Source: Astragalus membranaceus (taxonomy: Eukaryota > Streptophyta > Magnoliopsida > Fabales > Fabaceae). From it: DNA of 64,000 nucleotides. The notes below the pieces were generated by a model. The model had not been told where the DNA came from. It did no database searches and was given only the letters and a program-made list of their open reading frames with translations. Each line of letters begins with the position of its first letter. Within the stretch, counting starts at the first letter, position 1. The position numbers and the translations under genes are program-made. Shown here piece after piece: positions 1 to 10,372 of the stretch. Location of the stretch: the NCBI GenBank assembly GCA_039519185.1, contig CM076846.1, forward strand, positions 134,637,027 to 134,701,026. Direction: 5' to 3'.

Positions 1-2145
1 CCATCTCATGTAACATGGCCCACACAATTGTGTCTCTCTAACCAGATGAACTGTTAAATGAATCATTATGTCAAAGAAAGAAGGCGGAAAAAACATCTCA
101 AGCTCACATAAAGTGACAGTAATTGATCTTTGCAGAGCTGGCAACTTTCCAGGGTCAATCACTCTACTACAAATCGCCTTAAAGAAGAAACAAAGTTTAG
201 TTATGGCCTGACGCACTTTGTTGGGCATAATGGATCGTATACCAATGGGTAGCAAATTCTGCATGAGAACATGACAATCATGAGACTTTGGAGACTTTAA
301 CTTGAGGTCTTTCATCGATACAAGGTTCGTAATGTTTGAAGAGTACCCCTCTGGAACTTTAACTCCATGAAGAAACTTACAAAAGACAGTTTTCTCCTTT
401 CTAGATAGAGTATGAGCCGCTGGAGGTAGATATGTATGTGTACCCTTCTTTAGGTCTCAACCCCATACTAACCAAATCCAACCTTGTGTTGATGGTATCT
501 TTAGTCTTCCCTGGCATATTGAGTAAGGTACCAATGACACTTTCGAATACATTTTTTTCAACATGCATCACATCAATGAAATGTCTTACGTGTAATGACT
601 TCCAGTATGGCAACTCAAAGAAAATCGACTTTTTCTTCCATCCTCGTTTGGCAAGCTCTCCTGCAAAAGGCTTCCCAAACTTAATGTTCAAATCTTTCAC
701 CTTTTCAAATAGTTGTCCACCGGTCAAAGGCGAGGGAGATTTACGAGTTTCTGAATTCCCATTGAATGCCTTTCTCCACACCCGATATTGATGAGTTGGA
801 GGCAAAAATCTTCGATGGCAAGATAAATATTCTTCTTACCATGTTCCAACCACATCCAATCTGTATTATCTTCACATATAGGACATGCACACTGACCTTT
901 GTTACTGTACCCAGATAGATTGCCGTATGCTGGAAAGTCATTAATGGTGCCAAAAATCATAGCCTTGAGACTGAAACTTTCTTCTCTGAATCCATCATAC
1001 ACCTCTACCCCAATCTCCCACATTTGCTTCAAGTCTTCTATTAAAGGAGCCAAGTATACGTCAATATCATTTCTTGGTTGTTTGGGGCCAGAAATTAACA
1101 AAGATAACATCATATACTTGTGTTTCATGCAAAGCCAATGAGGTAAGTTATAAATCGCCAAAATCACAGGCCATGTACCGTGGGAGCTACTCTGGATACC
1201 GTGAGGGTTAAATCCATCGACAGACAATGCAAGGCGTAGGTTTCTTGGGTCATGCCCAAAATCAGGATACTCAATATCAATCTTTTTCCACTGCGGAGAA
1301 TCTGCCGGGTGTCATAGCATGCCATCTTTAATCCTTTCATCACCATGCCAAGTCAACTGTTTTGCATCTTCCGAACTACGATATATACGCCTAAATCGAG
1401 GAATTATGGGAAAATACCACAATACGTTTTCTGGAGCAGATTCTTTCTTCTTATACCGCGATGCATTGCATTTAGGGCACGACTTTAACAATGCGTGTTC
1501 ATTCCGAAATAAAATGCAATCATTCGGACAAGCATGTATCTTCTCATAGTTCAAACCAATGGTGCCTAACATTTTTTTTGCATCATACGTCCGAGAAGGG
1601 AGCACATTGTCTTCCGGTAACATATCTTTCAATAGTGCGAGTAATTCCGTAAAGCTCTTATCCGTCCATCCGTGGCAAGTTTTCAAGTTATACAGCTTTA
1701 TCACAGCCAATAACTTTGTGAATTCAGTACAGCCCGCATACAACGGTGTCTCCGCGTCGGTTATCAACTTCTCAAACATTTGAGGACAATCATTAAGATT
1801 GTCTTCAACCGCCTTTGCCACCTCTTCAAATTGGTGGCCATCAAATGTATGTGTTTCAGGATAATCAACCGGATCACATCTCTGATTACTATTATCCATA
1901 TTTGAAGGTTCACCTCTTTCCTCACCGTGCATTGTCCAACAAGTATAACTTTGATCGATTCTGTTGGCCTTTAAATGTCTTTCGAACTCAACTGCAGTAA
2001 CTCGATTGGCGTAACAACAACTTAAACAAGGACACTTGAACTTACTAGAAGTTCCTAAACGTCGAACAGCAAAATTCACAAAATATTCCACTCCATCGGC
2101 CTATTCTTTCGATAGACGATTGGCAGACATCCACTTTCTATCCAT
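1..2145 (-). pseudogene. TNPD-like CACTA transposase (tnp2 / Transposase_21), broken, partial
   Basis: In intact relatives this is the catalytic CACTA transposase. The ATG at 2145 starts a transposase-associated domain (MDRKWM, then CPCLSCCYANR). The tnp2 domain follows (ACPNDCILFR, CPKCNASRYK, FPIIPRFRR, DGFNPHG, CPICED), and then the start of DUF4218 near base 1. The +1 start matches the CACTA-2 copy at 44328, and an intron acceptor lies just upstream in both. Visible lesions are TAG at 2101-2103 where CACTA-2 has TAT, TGA at 1312-1314 where CACTA-2 has CGA, a 1-base loss near 813-825, and a short frame-shifting deletion near 451-460. The 3' end runs off the window. Family assignment is firm. 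Confidence 0.9.
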
Positions 2146-2716
2146 ATTAGACCGAAATTTATTATAAATTCCTGATAAGAGAACTTAAACATATTAAAGG
2201 TGAAAAACACACAAGTTACAATTTTTTCAAACCAAGACATTCGACCTTGGATAAGGTCTTTGCTAATATGAATACATATGTGAACTATAACTCAAACAAT
2301 CCATCAATTTCAAATACACCAATTATGAATACATATGTGAACTGCTCAAGTGTATAAACAATAACCACAACTGCTCAAGTGTATAAACAATAACCACAAT
2401 ACCAGGACAAGAGAACAAGAAAAGTACCTGAAAATTAAGGGGAGGCAACAACGAACTCGAACTAGATGTGAACTGGATCAAGAAAGAACATGAAGCTCCG
2501 CAAAAAGAACTCGAACTAGATATAACAAAACAAATTAATCAACAAATTTATTAAACCACTTTTATAAAAAAACAAATTTATTAAAACACCAACGAAACTA
2601 GTAATAGGCTTCATAATCAAAAACATATGTAGAGGGAATCACACTCCAAACGAACACAGTAATTCTGAACCTTAAAACTACCAAGGAAAAAAAGAAAAAA
2701 AGAAGCAAACTTTGTG
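2146..2716 (-). other. CACTA-1 intron and leader upstream of TNPD
   Basis: This non-coding stretch corresponds to the intron before the TNPD start in CACTA-2. The acceptor (TTATCAG, then GAATTTATAATAAAT) is the same in both copies. A 29-bp unit starting ACTGCTCAAG is repeated exactly at 2341-2369 and 2370-2398, next to two copies of GAATACATATGTGAACT. No ORF here is believable. Confidence 0.65.
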
Positions 2717-2989
2717 AAGAGTGTCATACCCCAATTTTGTCCGGCTTAGGTCCAAACCCTAATTTTCCACACAAAAATAAATTATGCATTTTGGATCCTA
2801 GAAACCGCTCCAAAGTTTTTGAAATCATTCTTAGGGTTAGAATGCACTTTTTAAGAAATTAGGGTTTTGAAAAATATGTTATGCATGCATGGCAAGCTTT
2901 GAAAAATATTTTATGCATGCATGGCAAAGACCTAAAAGCATTTTTTTGGAAAGCAAGAATTGATTTCTATTTTGTTCCAAAGGCCAAGA

Positions 2990-3600
2990 ATCGATTTATA
3001 GTATATTGCATAGGCCTTGAAATCGATTTTCAGGCCTTTCCATAGGCCATGAATCGATTCCTAATTGTTTTAACTAAGTGAAGAATCGATTTTCACCTAT
3101 TATAAATGTCCTGAAAATCGATTTCCCTCTTCTTTCATAGGCCTTGAAATCGATTTTCAAGCTCTTCCATAGGCCATGAATCGATTCCTCATTGCTTTAA
3201 CTAAACATGGAATCGATTTTCACCTATTATAAATGTCCTGAAAATCGATTTCCCTCTCCTTTCATAGGCCTTGAAATCGATTTTCAGGCCACTTTAAAGA
3301 GCCAAGAATCGATTCCTCCCTTTTTCCATAGGCCATATAATCGATTCTTATCATTTCCAAAAATAAAGAATCGATTCCTACATATTTCCAAAGGCCACAT
3401 AATCGATTTTCAGGATCTCCAAATGTCCTGAAAATCGATTCCTACCTTTTTCCATTGGCCATATAATCGATTCTTATCATTTCCAAAAATAAAGAATCGA
3501 TTCCTACATATTTCCAAAGGCCACATAATCGATTTCCAGGATCTCCTAAAGGCCATGAATCGATTCCTCCCTATTTCAACTAAGCAAACAATCGATTCAT
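2990..3600. repeat. Array of 20 AATCGATT palindromes in LTR U3
   Basis: Reading by eye gives 20 exact AATCGATT motifs in about 610 bp, 20-45 bp apart. They sit in imperfect longer units carrying CATAGGCC, ATGTCCTGAAA and TTTCCAAA spacers. The block lies directly upstream of the LTR TATA box. It is absent from the truncated 3' LTR and from the minus-strand Ogre LTRs. Confidence 0.9.
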
Positions 3601-3645
3601 CCTTCCAATAAATGTTTTTAAAAAAATTCTACGCTTTCCTAAGCC

Positions 3646-3654
3646 TATAAATAG
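3646..3654 (+). promoter_or_regulatory. TATA box (TATAAATAG) of the 5' LTR
   Basis: TATAAATAG lies in CCTATAAATAGGCAGCC, just after the AATCGATT array and about 55 bp before the 37-bp repeats. This is the expected place for the LTR promoter. The 3' LTR begins downstream of this point and so lacks it. Confidence 0.7.
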
Positions 3655-3708
3655 GCAGCCTCAAATCACATCTGGAGGGGGGGACGAGATCAGAAAAAAA
3701 GGAGATAG

Positions 3709-3837
3709 ATCTCACAAGATCAGAGAAGAATTGCTCCACACACACATCTCACAAGATCAGAGAAGAATTGTTCCACACACACATCTCACAAGATCAGAGA
3801 AGAATTGCTCCAGACACATTTCACGAGATCTGAGAAG
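3709..3837 (+). repeat. 37-bp tandem repeats after the LTR promoter
   Basis: Three full or near-full units (ATCTCACAAGATCAGAGAAG as the core, then AATTGCTCC and an AC run) start at 3709, 3746 and 3783. A degenerate fourth starts at about 3818. The same set occurs in the 3' LTR at 8334-8462. Confidence 0.85.
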
Positions 3838-4745
3838 ACAACTCTCGCAAATCTCATTTTCCAGTTCTACGCTTCATTTTTGCTCTATTCGCGCCGTTGG
3901 TCCGTCTGAGCTGATCTTTTGCAAGGGTTAGTCGGGGTTTGCATTCTTCAGAGTTGTAATATCTGTCTTCATCAGAGGTATTTCAGTCTTTTCATTTGTT
4001 AATATTTAGTTATTGTGATCCATGTGATTTAATTTAGCTCTAGTGTCATTGTTGATGATGAACCACATGATTCCCACTGATGCCTAGTGCATCATTTTCT
4101 AAGTGGTGAAGATGGTTTCAGATGATTCAACCTCCCCTTTTTCTAACTTCTTAACGAATAAAAGATTGTTAGGTTTATGGTTTAAGGTCCATGGAGTATT
4201 GCAAAGGATAGGTTACCCAAAACCTTGATGCTCCCTCATCTTTGATTGTGTTATTAGCCTTTGGGCACTTATTCATAAATGCAAAGGATAGGCTTACCTT
4301 AGCCTTGATGCAATTTCCCTCTTTCGTTCATGTTATTGAGAAATCGTTGCTCATGTGTTCCTCAGTTTAATTAAGGCCATTCTATGCCTATGATCAATTG
4401 CTTGCTTGTTTTTGATGCATTTTAAATGTCTCGATTCAATATGCCATTCCATCCATGTGTATGACCTCCTAATGAAGACGTAAGTCTACATGCCTGTTGT
4501 AGCATAGAGTCATTAGGGTAAATACACTCCTTCCTACACACACACACTTGCTTTGAGAACTTTACCTTGCATCCCTGATAAGTGGGTCTTTTGATCATAT
4601 TGGCATGTTTAGTCTTGATTAAATGTTCAACATATGCATGATTTCGTGATTAGTGAATGTGCTTGAACTTTTGTAATCAATCATTGATAGTGCCTTCACC
4701 CTTTTTCCAAAAATCTTTCAAACCCTTTCAAAAACAATTTCGTTA

Positions 4746-4806
4746 GAACTACGTCGCTTTGATTCCCATTTGGGATACGTAGGAGCGAGTCTCGTTCTCG
4801 TCAAGC
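4746..4806 (+). other. Two-stem module M1 (predicted RNA structure)
   Basis: GAACTACGTCG opens the module. TCCC pairs with GGGA inside an outer TACGT/ACGTA stem. A second stem then pairs CGAG with CTCG. It is related to M2 at 5231, where the second stem is CGGG/CCCG instead. Confidence 0.6.
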
Positions 4807-4883
4807 GCAACAAATAAAAATCCTTTTTCAATCGTAAACAAATCATTTTCACAAAACAAACAAAAGGGATCATTTTCAAACCC

Positions 4884-5168
4884 ATTGTTGCTAGTAGCTC
4901 ATCAGAGCCTTTGTTCGTTTAGCTATTAGTGGCAATGTCCTTTTCCCATAAGAATAATAAACGATGATCCATCATAGCCTTTGTTAGTTTGATCGTCGTA
5001 CAAATCAATCTTTTTTCGAAAATCACTTTCAAAAAGATAATAAAAAACGAGTTGTTATCAATAGTCCATCAGAACCTTTGTTCGTTTGACTAACAGTGCA
5101 ACTCTCTTTTTGAGTATTTAGTAGTGATTCATCATAGCCTCTGCTAGTTCAATCATTTGCTAATGCTC
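4884..5168 (+). other. Array of four predicted RNA hairpins with constant 21-nt loops
   Basis: H1 (4884-4936) has a 16-bp stem, all paired when four G:U pairs are allowed. H2 (4961-4999) has 9 bp. H3 (5049-5104) has 7+5 bp around an internal loop. H4 (5112-5168) has 7+7 bp around a 4x4 internal loop. Every loop is 21 nt, starts CATCA and centres on AGCCTTTG, ACCTTTG or AGCCTCTG. The stem sequences are unrelated to each other. The array lies in the transcribed part of the LTR between modules M1 and M2. This is hand folding; the function is unknown. Confidence 0.72.
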
Positions 5169-5230
5169 GTCCTATTTCAAAAACTCACTAAAAAAGATAA
5201 AAAACAAAAACTTTTCAAAAAAGAACCAAA

Positions 5231-5298
5231 GAACTACGTAGCTTTGAATTCTCCATCGCACCGGGAGATACGTAGGAGCGGGCCATGTCCCGTCAAGC
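5231..5298 (+). other. Two-stem module M2 (predicted RNA structure)
   Basis: GAACTACGTAG and ATACGTAGGAGC form an outer stem with TCTCC/GGGAGA inside. The second stem is CGGG with CCCG around CCATGT. The same module follows the hairpin array in the minus-strand Ogre LTRs (11113-11180 and 30943-31010), about 350 nt before the LTR end in both families. Confidence 0.65.
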
Positions 5299-5729
5299 AC
5301 TTTTCCTAAAAAAACCTTTTTTCCCCCTTCCTCGCCAAAAATAAAATTTTCATTAAGCTTTCAAACAAGAAATAAATAGGCAAATCTAGGTATTTTTCAA
5401 ATCAAATGTTAAAACCACACATTTAATTAGAGGTTCCCTTTCGGTAGAAAGGACGTGCGCGGTGCTAACACCTTCCTCGCACGTAATCGGCCCCCGAACC
5501 TATATCTCTAGTTTTCAAAGACCATCTGCCTTGTCCAAAAGACCTTTTTTCAATGTTTTGGTCTTAAAATTAAAATATTGGTGGCGGCTCCAAATTTTTC
5601 CACGTTGTACATCGGGAAACCCCAAGCCGGGATTTTTCCACGTTGTACTTATAAAATGTTCTACCAACAGAAACGAAAGGCAAGCTGGTTCGCCAACACC
5701 GATACTCCACTCGTCTACAAGCAAGATTA

Positions 5730-7972
5730 ATGGCTAGCAATCAACATCTCGAGAATGAGGACCCCCTGGGTCAAGATGAGTCGGTTGTGGAGATTCTTAA
5801 TCCTGAGCAGCTGGCTCAAGAAAATCAAGCTTTGAAGACCAAAGTGGAGGCTATGGAAGCACAGATGGTCGAAGTAATGAGTATGCTACAGAATCTGAGG
5901 GGTGGGGCCGCCGCTGGGGCCGCCGCTGTTGTAAATTCCGAAGGGGTTGTTACTTTCGTTTCTCCTCCGGTGTCCGCTGAAGTTACAACTACTCACACCT
6001 CTTATGGACAGGGGGTCAGTCACTTTGCCCATCCTCCAGGAGCGAGTGGACAGAGTCATCTGAATGCACCGATATATCCTTGGGGGATGCCAATGGGTTA
6101 TGTGCCGCCTGCTGCTGAAGCTATTCCTGTGGGGTCGAGTCAACCTGTTATGACTATGCCTGGTGGAGCTGCTATGGGACCACAAATTCATACTCCTAGT
6201 CCTGATACTGTGCTGCCAAGAGGTTCACCTAGTCCTACTCTGGGAGTTACTGTGAATCCTCAGAACGCTGTCCATCATATGGGAAACCCTGCTCAGCATG
6301 GGGGTTATTATCACGGTCTGGGGAACTATCCACAAGGTCATTTGTTTGGGAACACTCAGCATGGGGATCGGTATCACTCGCTTGAAGAGCGCTTAAGAGC
6401 TGTGGAAGGGTCAGGAACTAGAGCCAGGGATGCCCGAGATTTGTGCCTTGTCCCAGATGTTGTTATACCCCCCTAAATTCAAAGCACCTGACTTCGATAA
6501 ATATCGCGGCACCGGGTGTCCATCTAGCCATTTGACGATGTATGTTAGAAAAATGGCCGCTTACGCTCATGATGACAAGGTGCTCATTCATTATTTTCAG
6601 GACAGTCTGACTGGGGCATCACTAGATTGGTACATGCAGCTGCAATCCTCCGAAGTTCACAGTTGGAAGGATCTCTCTGAAGCCTTTCTAAAACAATACC
6701 AGTATAACATGGACCTTGCTCCAGACCGGTCTCAATTGCAGCACATGAGCAAAGGAGATAGAGAATCATTCAAAGAATACGCTCAAAAATGGAGGAGCAT
6801 AGCTGCTCAGGTGAAGCCGCCATTGACTGAAAAAGAGATGGTGTACATGTTTATGGAGACCCTTCCAGGGCTGTATTATGATAGGTTGGTGGGGAGCGTT
6901 TCGTCCAATTTCTCAGATATGGTTGTCATTGGGGAACGATTAGAGCACGGATTGCGCAGCGGAAAGATTGCTGGAGGTTTTGGCAATTCTAGTGGACAAA
7001 AGAAACCCTTCTCCAATTTCCCCAAGAAGAAAGAAGGGGAAACCAATGTTATTTCCGCATGGGGAGGCCCGTCTTTCAGCTTTCCACAGCAGGCGGTGCC
7101 ATTATCTTTCAACTCTCCGCAGCAAACTAATTCAGGCTACAGAGCCCAGAACTATCAAGAGAAGAGGCGTGCTAATTTTGATCCGATCCCGATGACCTAT
7201 ACTGAATTGTTCGATCATCTTGTCTCAAAGAATTTGGTCAATACTCGCCCCATGAAGCCTATACAACCTCCCTTTCCTAGGGGGTACAATGCTGATGCTA
7301 CTTGTAGCTTTCATAGTGGAGGAGTCGGCCACACGGTGGAGGACTGCAAGGCTTTCAAATATGTAGTCCAGGATTTGATTGACGCCAACTGGATCTCTTT
7401 CAAGCCGAACAGTCCCAGTACAACTACAAACCCCCTACCGGGACATGGGACACCATCCGTTAATGCAGTAGAGGATTCTGTGGGGCAGACAATGATAAAA
7501 GATGTTAAGTGTATCCAGACTCCTCTGGAAAATATACATGCTGAGTTGTGTCGTCGTGGTGTTATCAAGAAGGGCTGTGTATGCGCCGATCCTTTATGTG
7601 TGGGTGCCTGTGAAGTTTTCAAGTCAGTCCTGCAAGACCTGATAGATCGGTGCGTGGTTCAGATAGGGACCCATTGATATTGAAGATGAAAAAGAAATCA
7701 ATGAGGAAGTAATAGCGGTGCCTATGAAAGAGAGATGTTGGGATACCCTAGGGGAGTCCAGTGGAAAGTTTGACTACTTGGTCAGATATGACGCTCCCGA
7801 GAGTGCTCAAATCCGAATGGAAGACATCCAGCCCACAGGATGGGATGAGGAAGAGGAACAACACGATCAAATTGCTGTCATCAATGGTGGTACTAAGTCA
7901 GAAGAGGGTGGTGCAAACCTGGTTTTTCGCTGCAGTGCTGGTGAAAGAATTAAAGAATTGAAAGACTGTTGA
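5730..7972 (+). pseudogene. gag: Ogre/Tat gag polyprotein, two frameshifts
   Basis: Gag packages element RNA into particles. The first frame (5730-6476) starts MASNQHLENED, contains a coiled-coil-like stretch (LAQENQALKTKVEAMEAQ), then a Gly/Pro/His-rich region. The frame changes at a C-run near 6466-6476. The retrotransposon Gag domain continues to 7677 (KFKAPDFDKYRG, YFQDSLTGASLDWY, ESFKEYAQKWR, VSSNFSDMVVIGER). It is followed by the Ogre-type Cys/His segment CSFHSGGVGHTVEDCKAFKY and by IQTPLENIHAELCRRGVIKK. A second shift near 7667-7675 leads into an acidic tail ending at 7972. No protease motif is present. The length and motif order match Ogre Gag, and the family call is firm. Confidence 0.88.
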
Positions 7973-8300
7973 TCCTCCTGGGACCTTTGATTTAAAGTAG
8001 TCATTTATAATGCAACCCTGTGGCTCTGCCCAAGGCCACAGGACCAGTTGTTAGGGGCGCACATGTTTTTATTTTCTAAATCATCATCATCAATAAAAAC
8101 GTTGTTTTTGAATTCCAATCAATAAAAATCAATTCCTTTTCATTTCATGTGTCTCTTCTTTTCTTTATTATTTTTGCTTGCTTGTCTCACCTTCCATTCT
8201 GCTTTTTCGCCTCGGCAAAAAGCGAATCCACAGCAATTGTCTCTCAAAATAACAATGCCAACGGTCCATATTTTGACTTTGATCACCTTATCAATCAAGC
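7973..8300 (+). other. Intron-like spacer and remnant of the segment before RT
   Basis: This T-rich stretch ends in a short frame containing NGPYFDFDHLINQAGG, which resembles the segment upstream of reverse transcriptase in Ogre pol. It runs straight into LTR sequence at AGGGGGGGAC (8301). Legume Ogre elements are known to carry an intron between protease and RT. I infer that pol, the 3' region, the polypurine tract and the first 954 bp of the 3' LTR were lost in one deletion at the G-run. Confidence 0.5.
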
Positions 8301-10367
8301 AGGGGGGGACGAGATCAGAAAAAAAGGAGATAGATCTCACAAGATCAGAGAAGAATTGCTCCACACACACATCTCACAAGATCAGAGAAGAATTGCTCCA
8401 CACACACATCTCACAAGATCAGAGAAGAATTGCTCCAGACACATTTCACGAGATCTGAGAAGACAACTCTCGCAAATCTCATTTTCCAGTTCTACGCTTC
8501 ATTTTTGCTCTATTCGCGCCGTTGGTCCGTCTGAGCTGATCTTTTGCAAGGGTTAGTCGGGGTTTGCGTTCTTCAGAGTTGTAATATCTGTCTTCATCAG
8601 AGGTATTTCAGTCTTTTCATTTGTTAATATTTAGTTATTGTGATCCATGTGATTTAATTTAGCTCTAGTGTCATTGTTGATGATGAACCACATGATTCCC
8701 ACTGATGCCTAGTGCATCATTTTCGAAGTGGTGAAGATGGTTTCAGATGATTCAACCTCCCCTTTTTCTAACTTCTTAACGAATAAAAGATTGTTAGGTT
8801 TATGGTTTAAGGTCCATGGAGTATTGCAAAGGATAGGTTACCCAAAACCTTGATGCTCCCTCATCTTTGATTGTGTTATTAGCCTTTGGGCACTTATTCA
8901 TAAATGCAAAGGATAGGCTTACCTTAGCCTTGATGCAATTTCCCTCTTTCGTTCATGTTATTGAGAAATCGTTGCTCATGTGTTCCTCAGTTTAATTAAG
9001 GCCATTCTATGCCTATGATCAATTGCTTGCTTGTTTTTGATGCATTTTAAATGTCTCGATTCAATATGCCATTCCATCCATGTGTATGACCTCCTAATGA
9101 AGACGTAAGTCTACATGCCTGTTGTAGCATAGAGTCATTAGGGTAAATACACTCCTTCCTACACACACACTTGCTTTGTATGACCTCCTAATGAAGACGT
9201 AAGTCTACATGCCTGTTGTAGCATAGAGTCATTAGGGTAAATACACTCCTTCCTACACACACACTTGCTTTGAGAACTTTACCTTGCATCCCTGATAAGT
9301 GGGTCTTTTGATCATATTGGCATGTTTAGTCTTGATTAAATGTTCAACATATGCATGATTTCGTGATTAGTGAATGTGCTTGAACTTTTGTAATCAATCA
9401 TTGATAGTGCCTTCACCCTTTTTCCAAAAATCTTTCAAACCCTTTCAAAAACAATTTCGTTAGAACTACGTCGCTTTGATTCCCATTTGGGATACGTAGG
9501 AACGAGTCTCGTTCTCGTCAAGCGCAACAAATAAAAATCCTTTTTCAATCGTAAACAAATCATTTTCACAAAACAAACAAAAGGGATCATTTTCAAACCC
9601 ATTGTTGCTAGTAGCTCATCAGAGCCTTTGTTCGTTTAGCTATTAGTGGCAATGTCCTTTTCCCATAAGAATAATAAACGATGATCCATCATAGCCTTTG
9701 TTAGTTTGATCGTCGTACAAATCAATCTTTTTTCGAAAATCACTTTCAAAAAGATAATAAAAAACGAGTTGTTATCAATAGTCCATCAGAACATTTGTTC
9801 GTTTGACTAACGGTGCAACTCTCTTTTTGAGTATTTAGTAGTGATTCATCATAGCCTCTGCTAGTTCAATCATTTGCTAATGCTCGTCCTATTTCAAAAA
9901 CTCACTAAAAAAGATAAAAAACAAAAACTTTTCAAAAAAGAACCAAAGAACTACGTAGCTTTGAATTCTCCATCGCACCGGGAGATACGTAGGAGCGGGC
10001 CATGTCCCGTCAAGCACTTTTCCTAAAAAAACCTTTTTTTCCCCCTTCCTCGCCAAAAATAAAATTTTCATTAAGCTTTCAAACAAGAAATAAATAGGCA
10101 AATCTAGGTATTTTTCAAATCAAATGTTAAAACCACACATTTAATTAGAGGTTCCCTTTCGGTAGAAAGGACGTGCGCGGTGCTAACACCTTCCTCGCAC
10201 GTAATCGGCCCCCGAACCTATATCTCTAGTTTTCAAAGACCATCCGCCTTGTCCAAAAGACCTTTTTTCAATGTTTTGGTCTTAAAATTAAAATATTGGT
10301 GGCGGCTCCAAATTTTTCCACGTTGTACATCGGGAAACCCCAAGCCGGGATTTTTCGGGGTGCAACA
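8301..10367 (+). repeat. 3' LTR of the gag-only Ogre-type element, 5'-truncated
   Basis: It matches the 5' LTR from 3676 onward and ends with a proper GGGGTGCAACA followed by the AAGAG target duplication. It lacks the AATCGATT array and the TATA box. It contains a 94-bp tandem duplication (9083-9176 and 9177-9270) that is single in the 5' LTR. Confidence 0.88.
9463..10015 (+). other. Second copy of the structured block: M3, four hairpins, M4
   Basis: M3 is 9463-9523. Hairpins H1-H4 repeat at 9601-9653, 9678-9716, 9766-9821 and 9829-9885. M4 is 9948-10015. Only a few substitutions separate it from the 5' LTR copy. Confidence 0.65.
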
Positions 10368-10372
10368 AAGAG

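Larger units (their letters stand above)
2722..5638 (+). repeat. 5' LTR of the gag-only Ogre-type element
   Basis: The LTR opens with TGTCATACCCC, the same start as the Ogre LTR read on the minus strand from 33754. In order it holds an AATCGATT array (2990-3600), a TATA box (3646), 37-bp repeats (3709-3837), a structured module (4746), a hairpin array (4884-5168) and a second module (5231). Homology to the 3' LTR stops at 5638 in GGGATTTTTC. The expected GGGGTGCAACA end is replaced by a repeat of CCACGTTGTAC, which also occurs about 40 bp upstream. That suggests a slippage or repair event that removed the LTR tip. Confidence 0.85.
2722..10367 (+). mobile_element. Ogre/Tat-type Ty3-gypsy LTR element reduced to gag
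   Basis: The element starts TGTCATACCCCAATTTTGTC at 2722 and ends GGGGTGCAACA at 10367. Both ends carry the direct repeat AAGAG (2717-2721 and 10368-10372), so it inserted as one unit into the leader of CACTA-1. The body between the LTRs is only about 2.7 kb. It has a gag with two frameshifts and a short remnant, but no reverse transcriptase, RNase H or integrase. The 3' LTR lacks its first 954 bp. The end of the 5' LTR and the primer-binding site are also missing. It therefore cannot move by itself as it stands. Confidence 0.88.

Noticed and set aside
8149..8556. Secreted-looking protein with an N-terminal hydrophobic stretch
   Set aside because: The hydrophobic start is the T-rich intron-like tract; the rest is a pol remnant running into LTR repeats.
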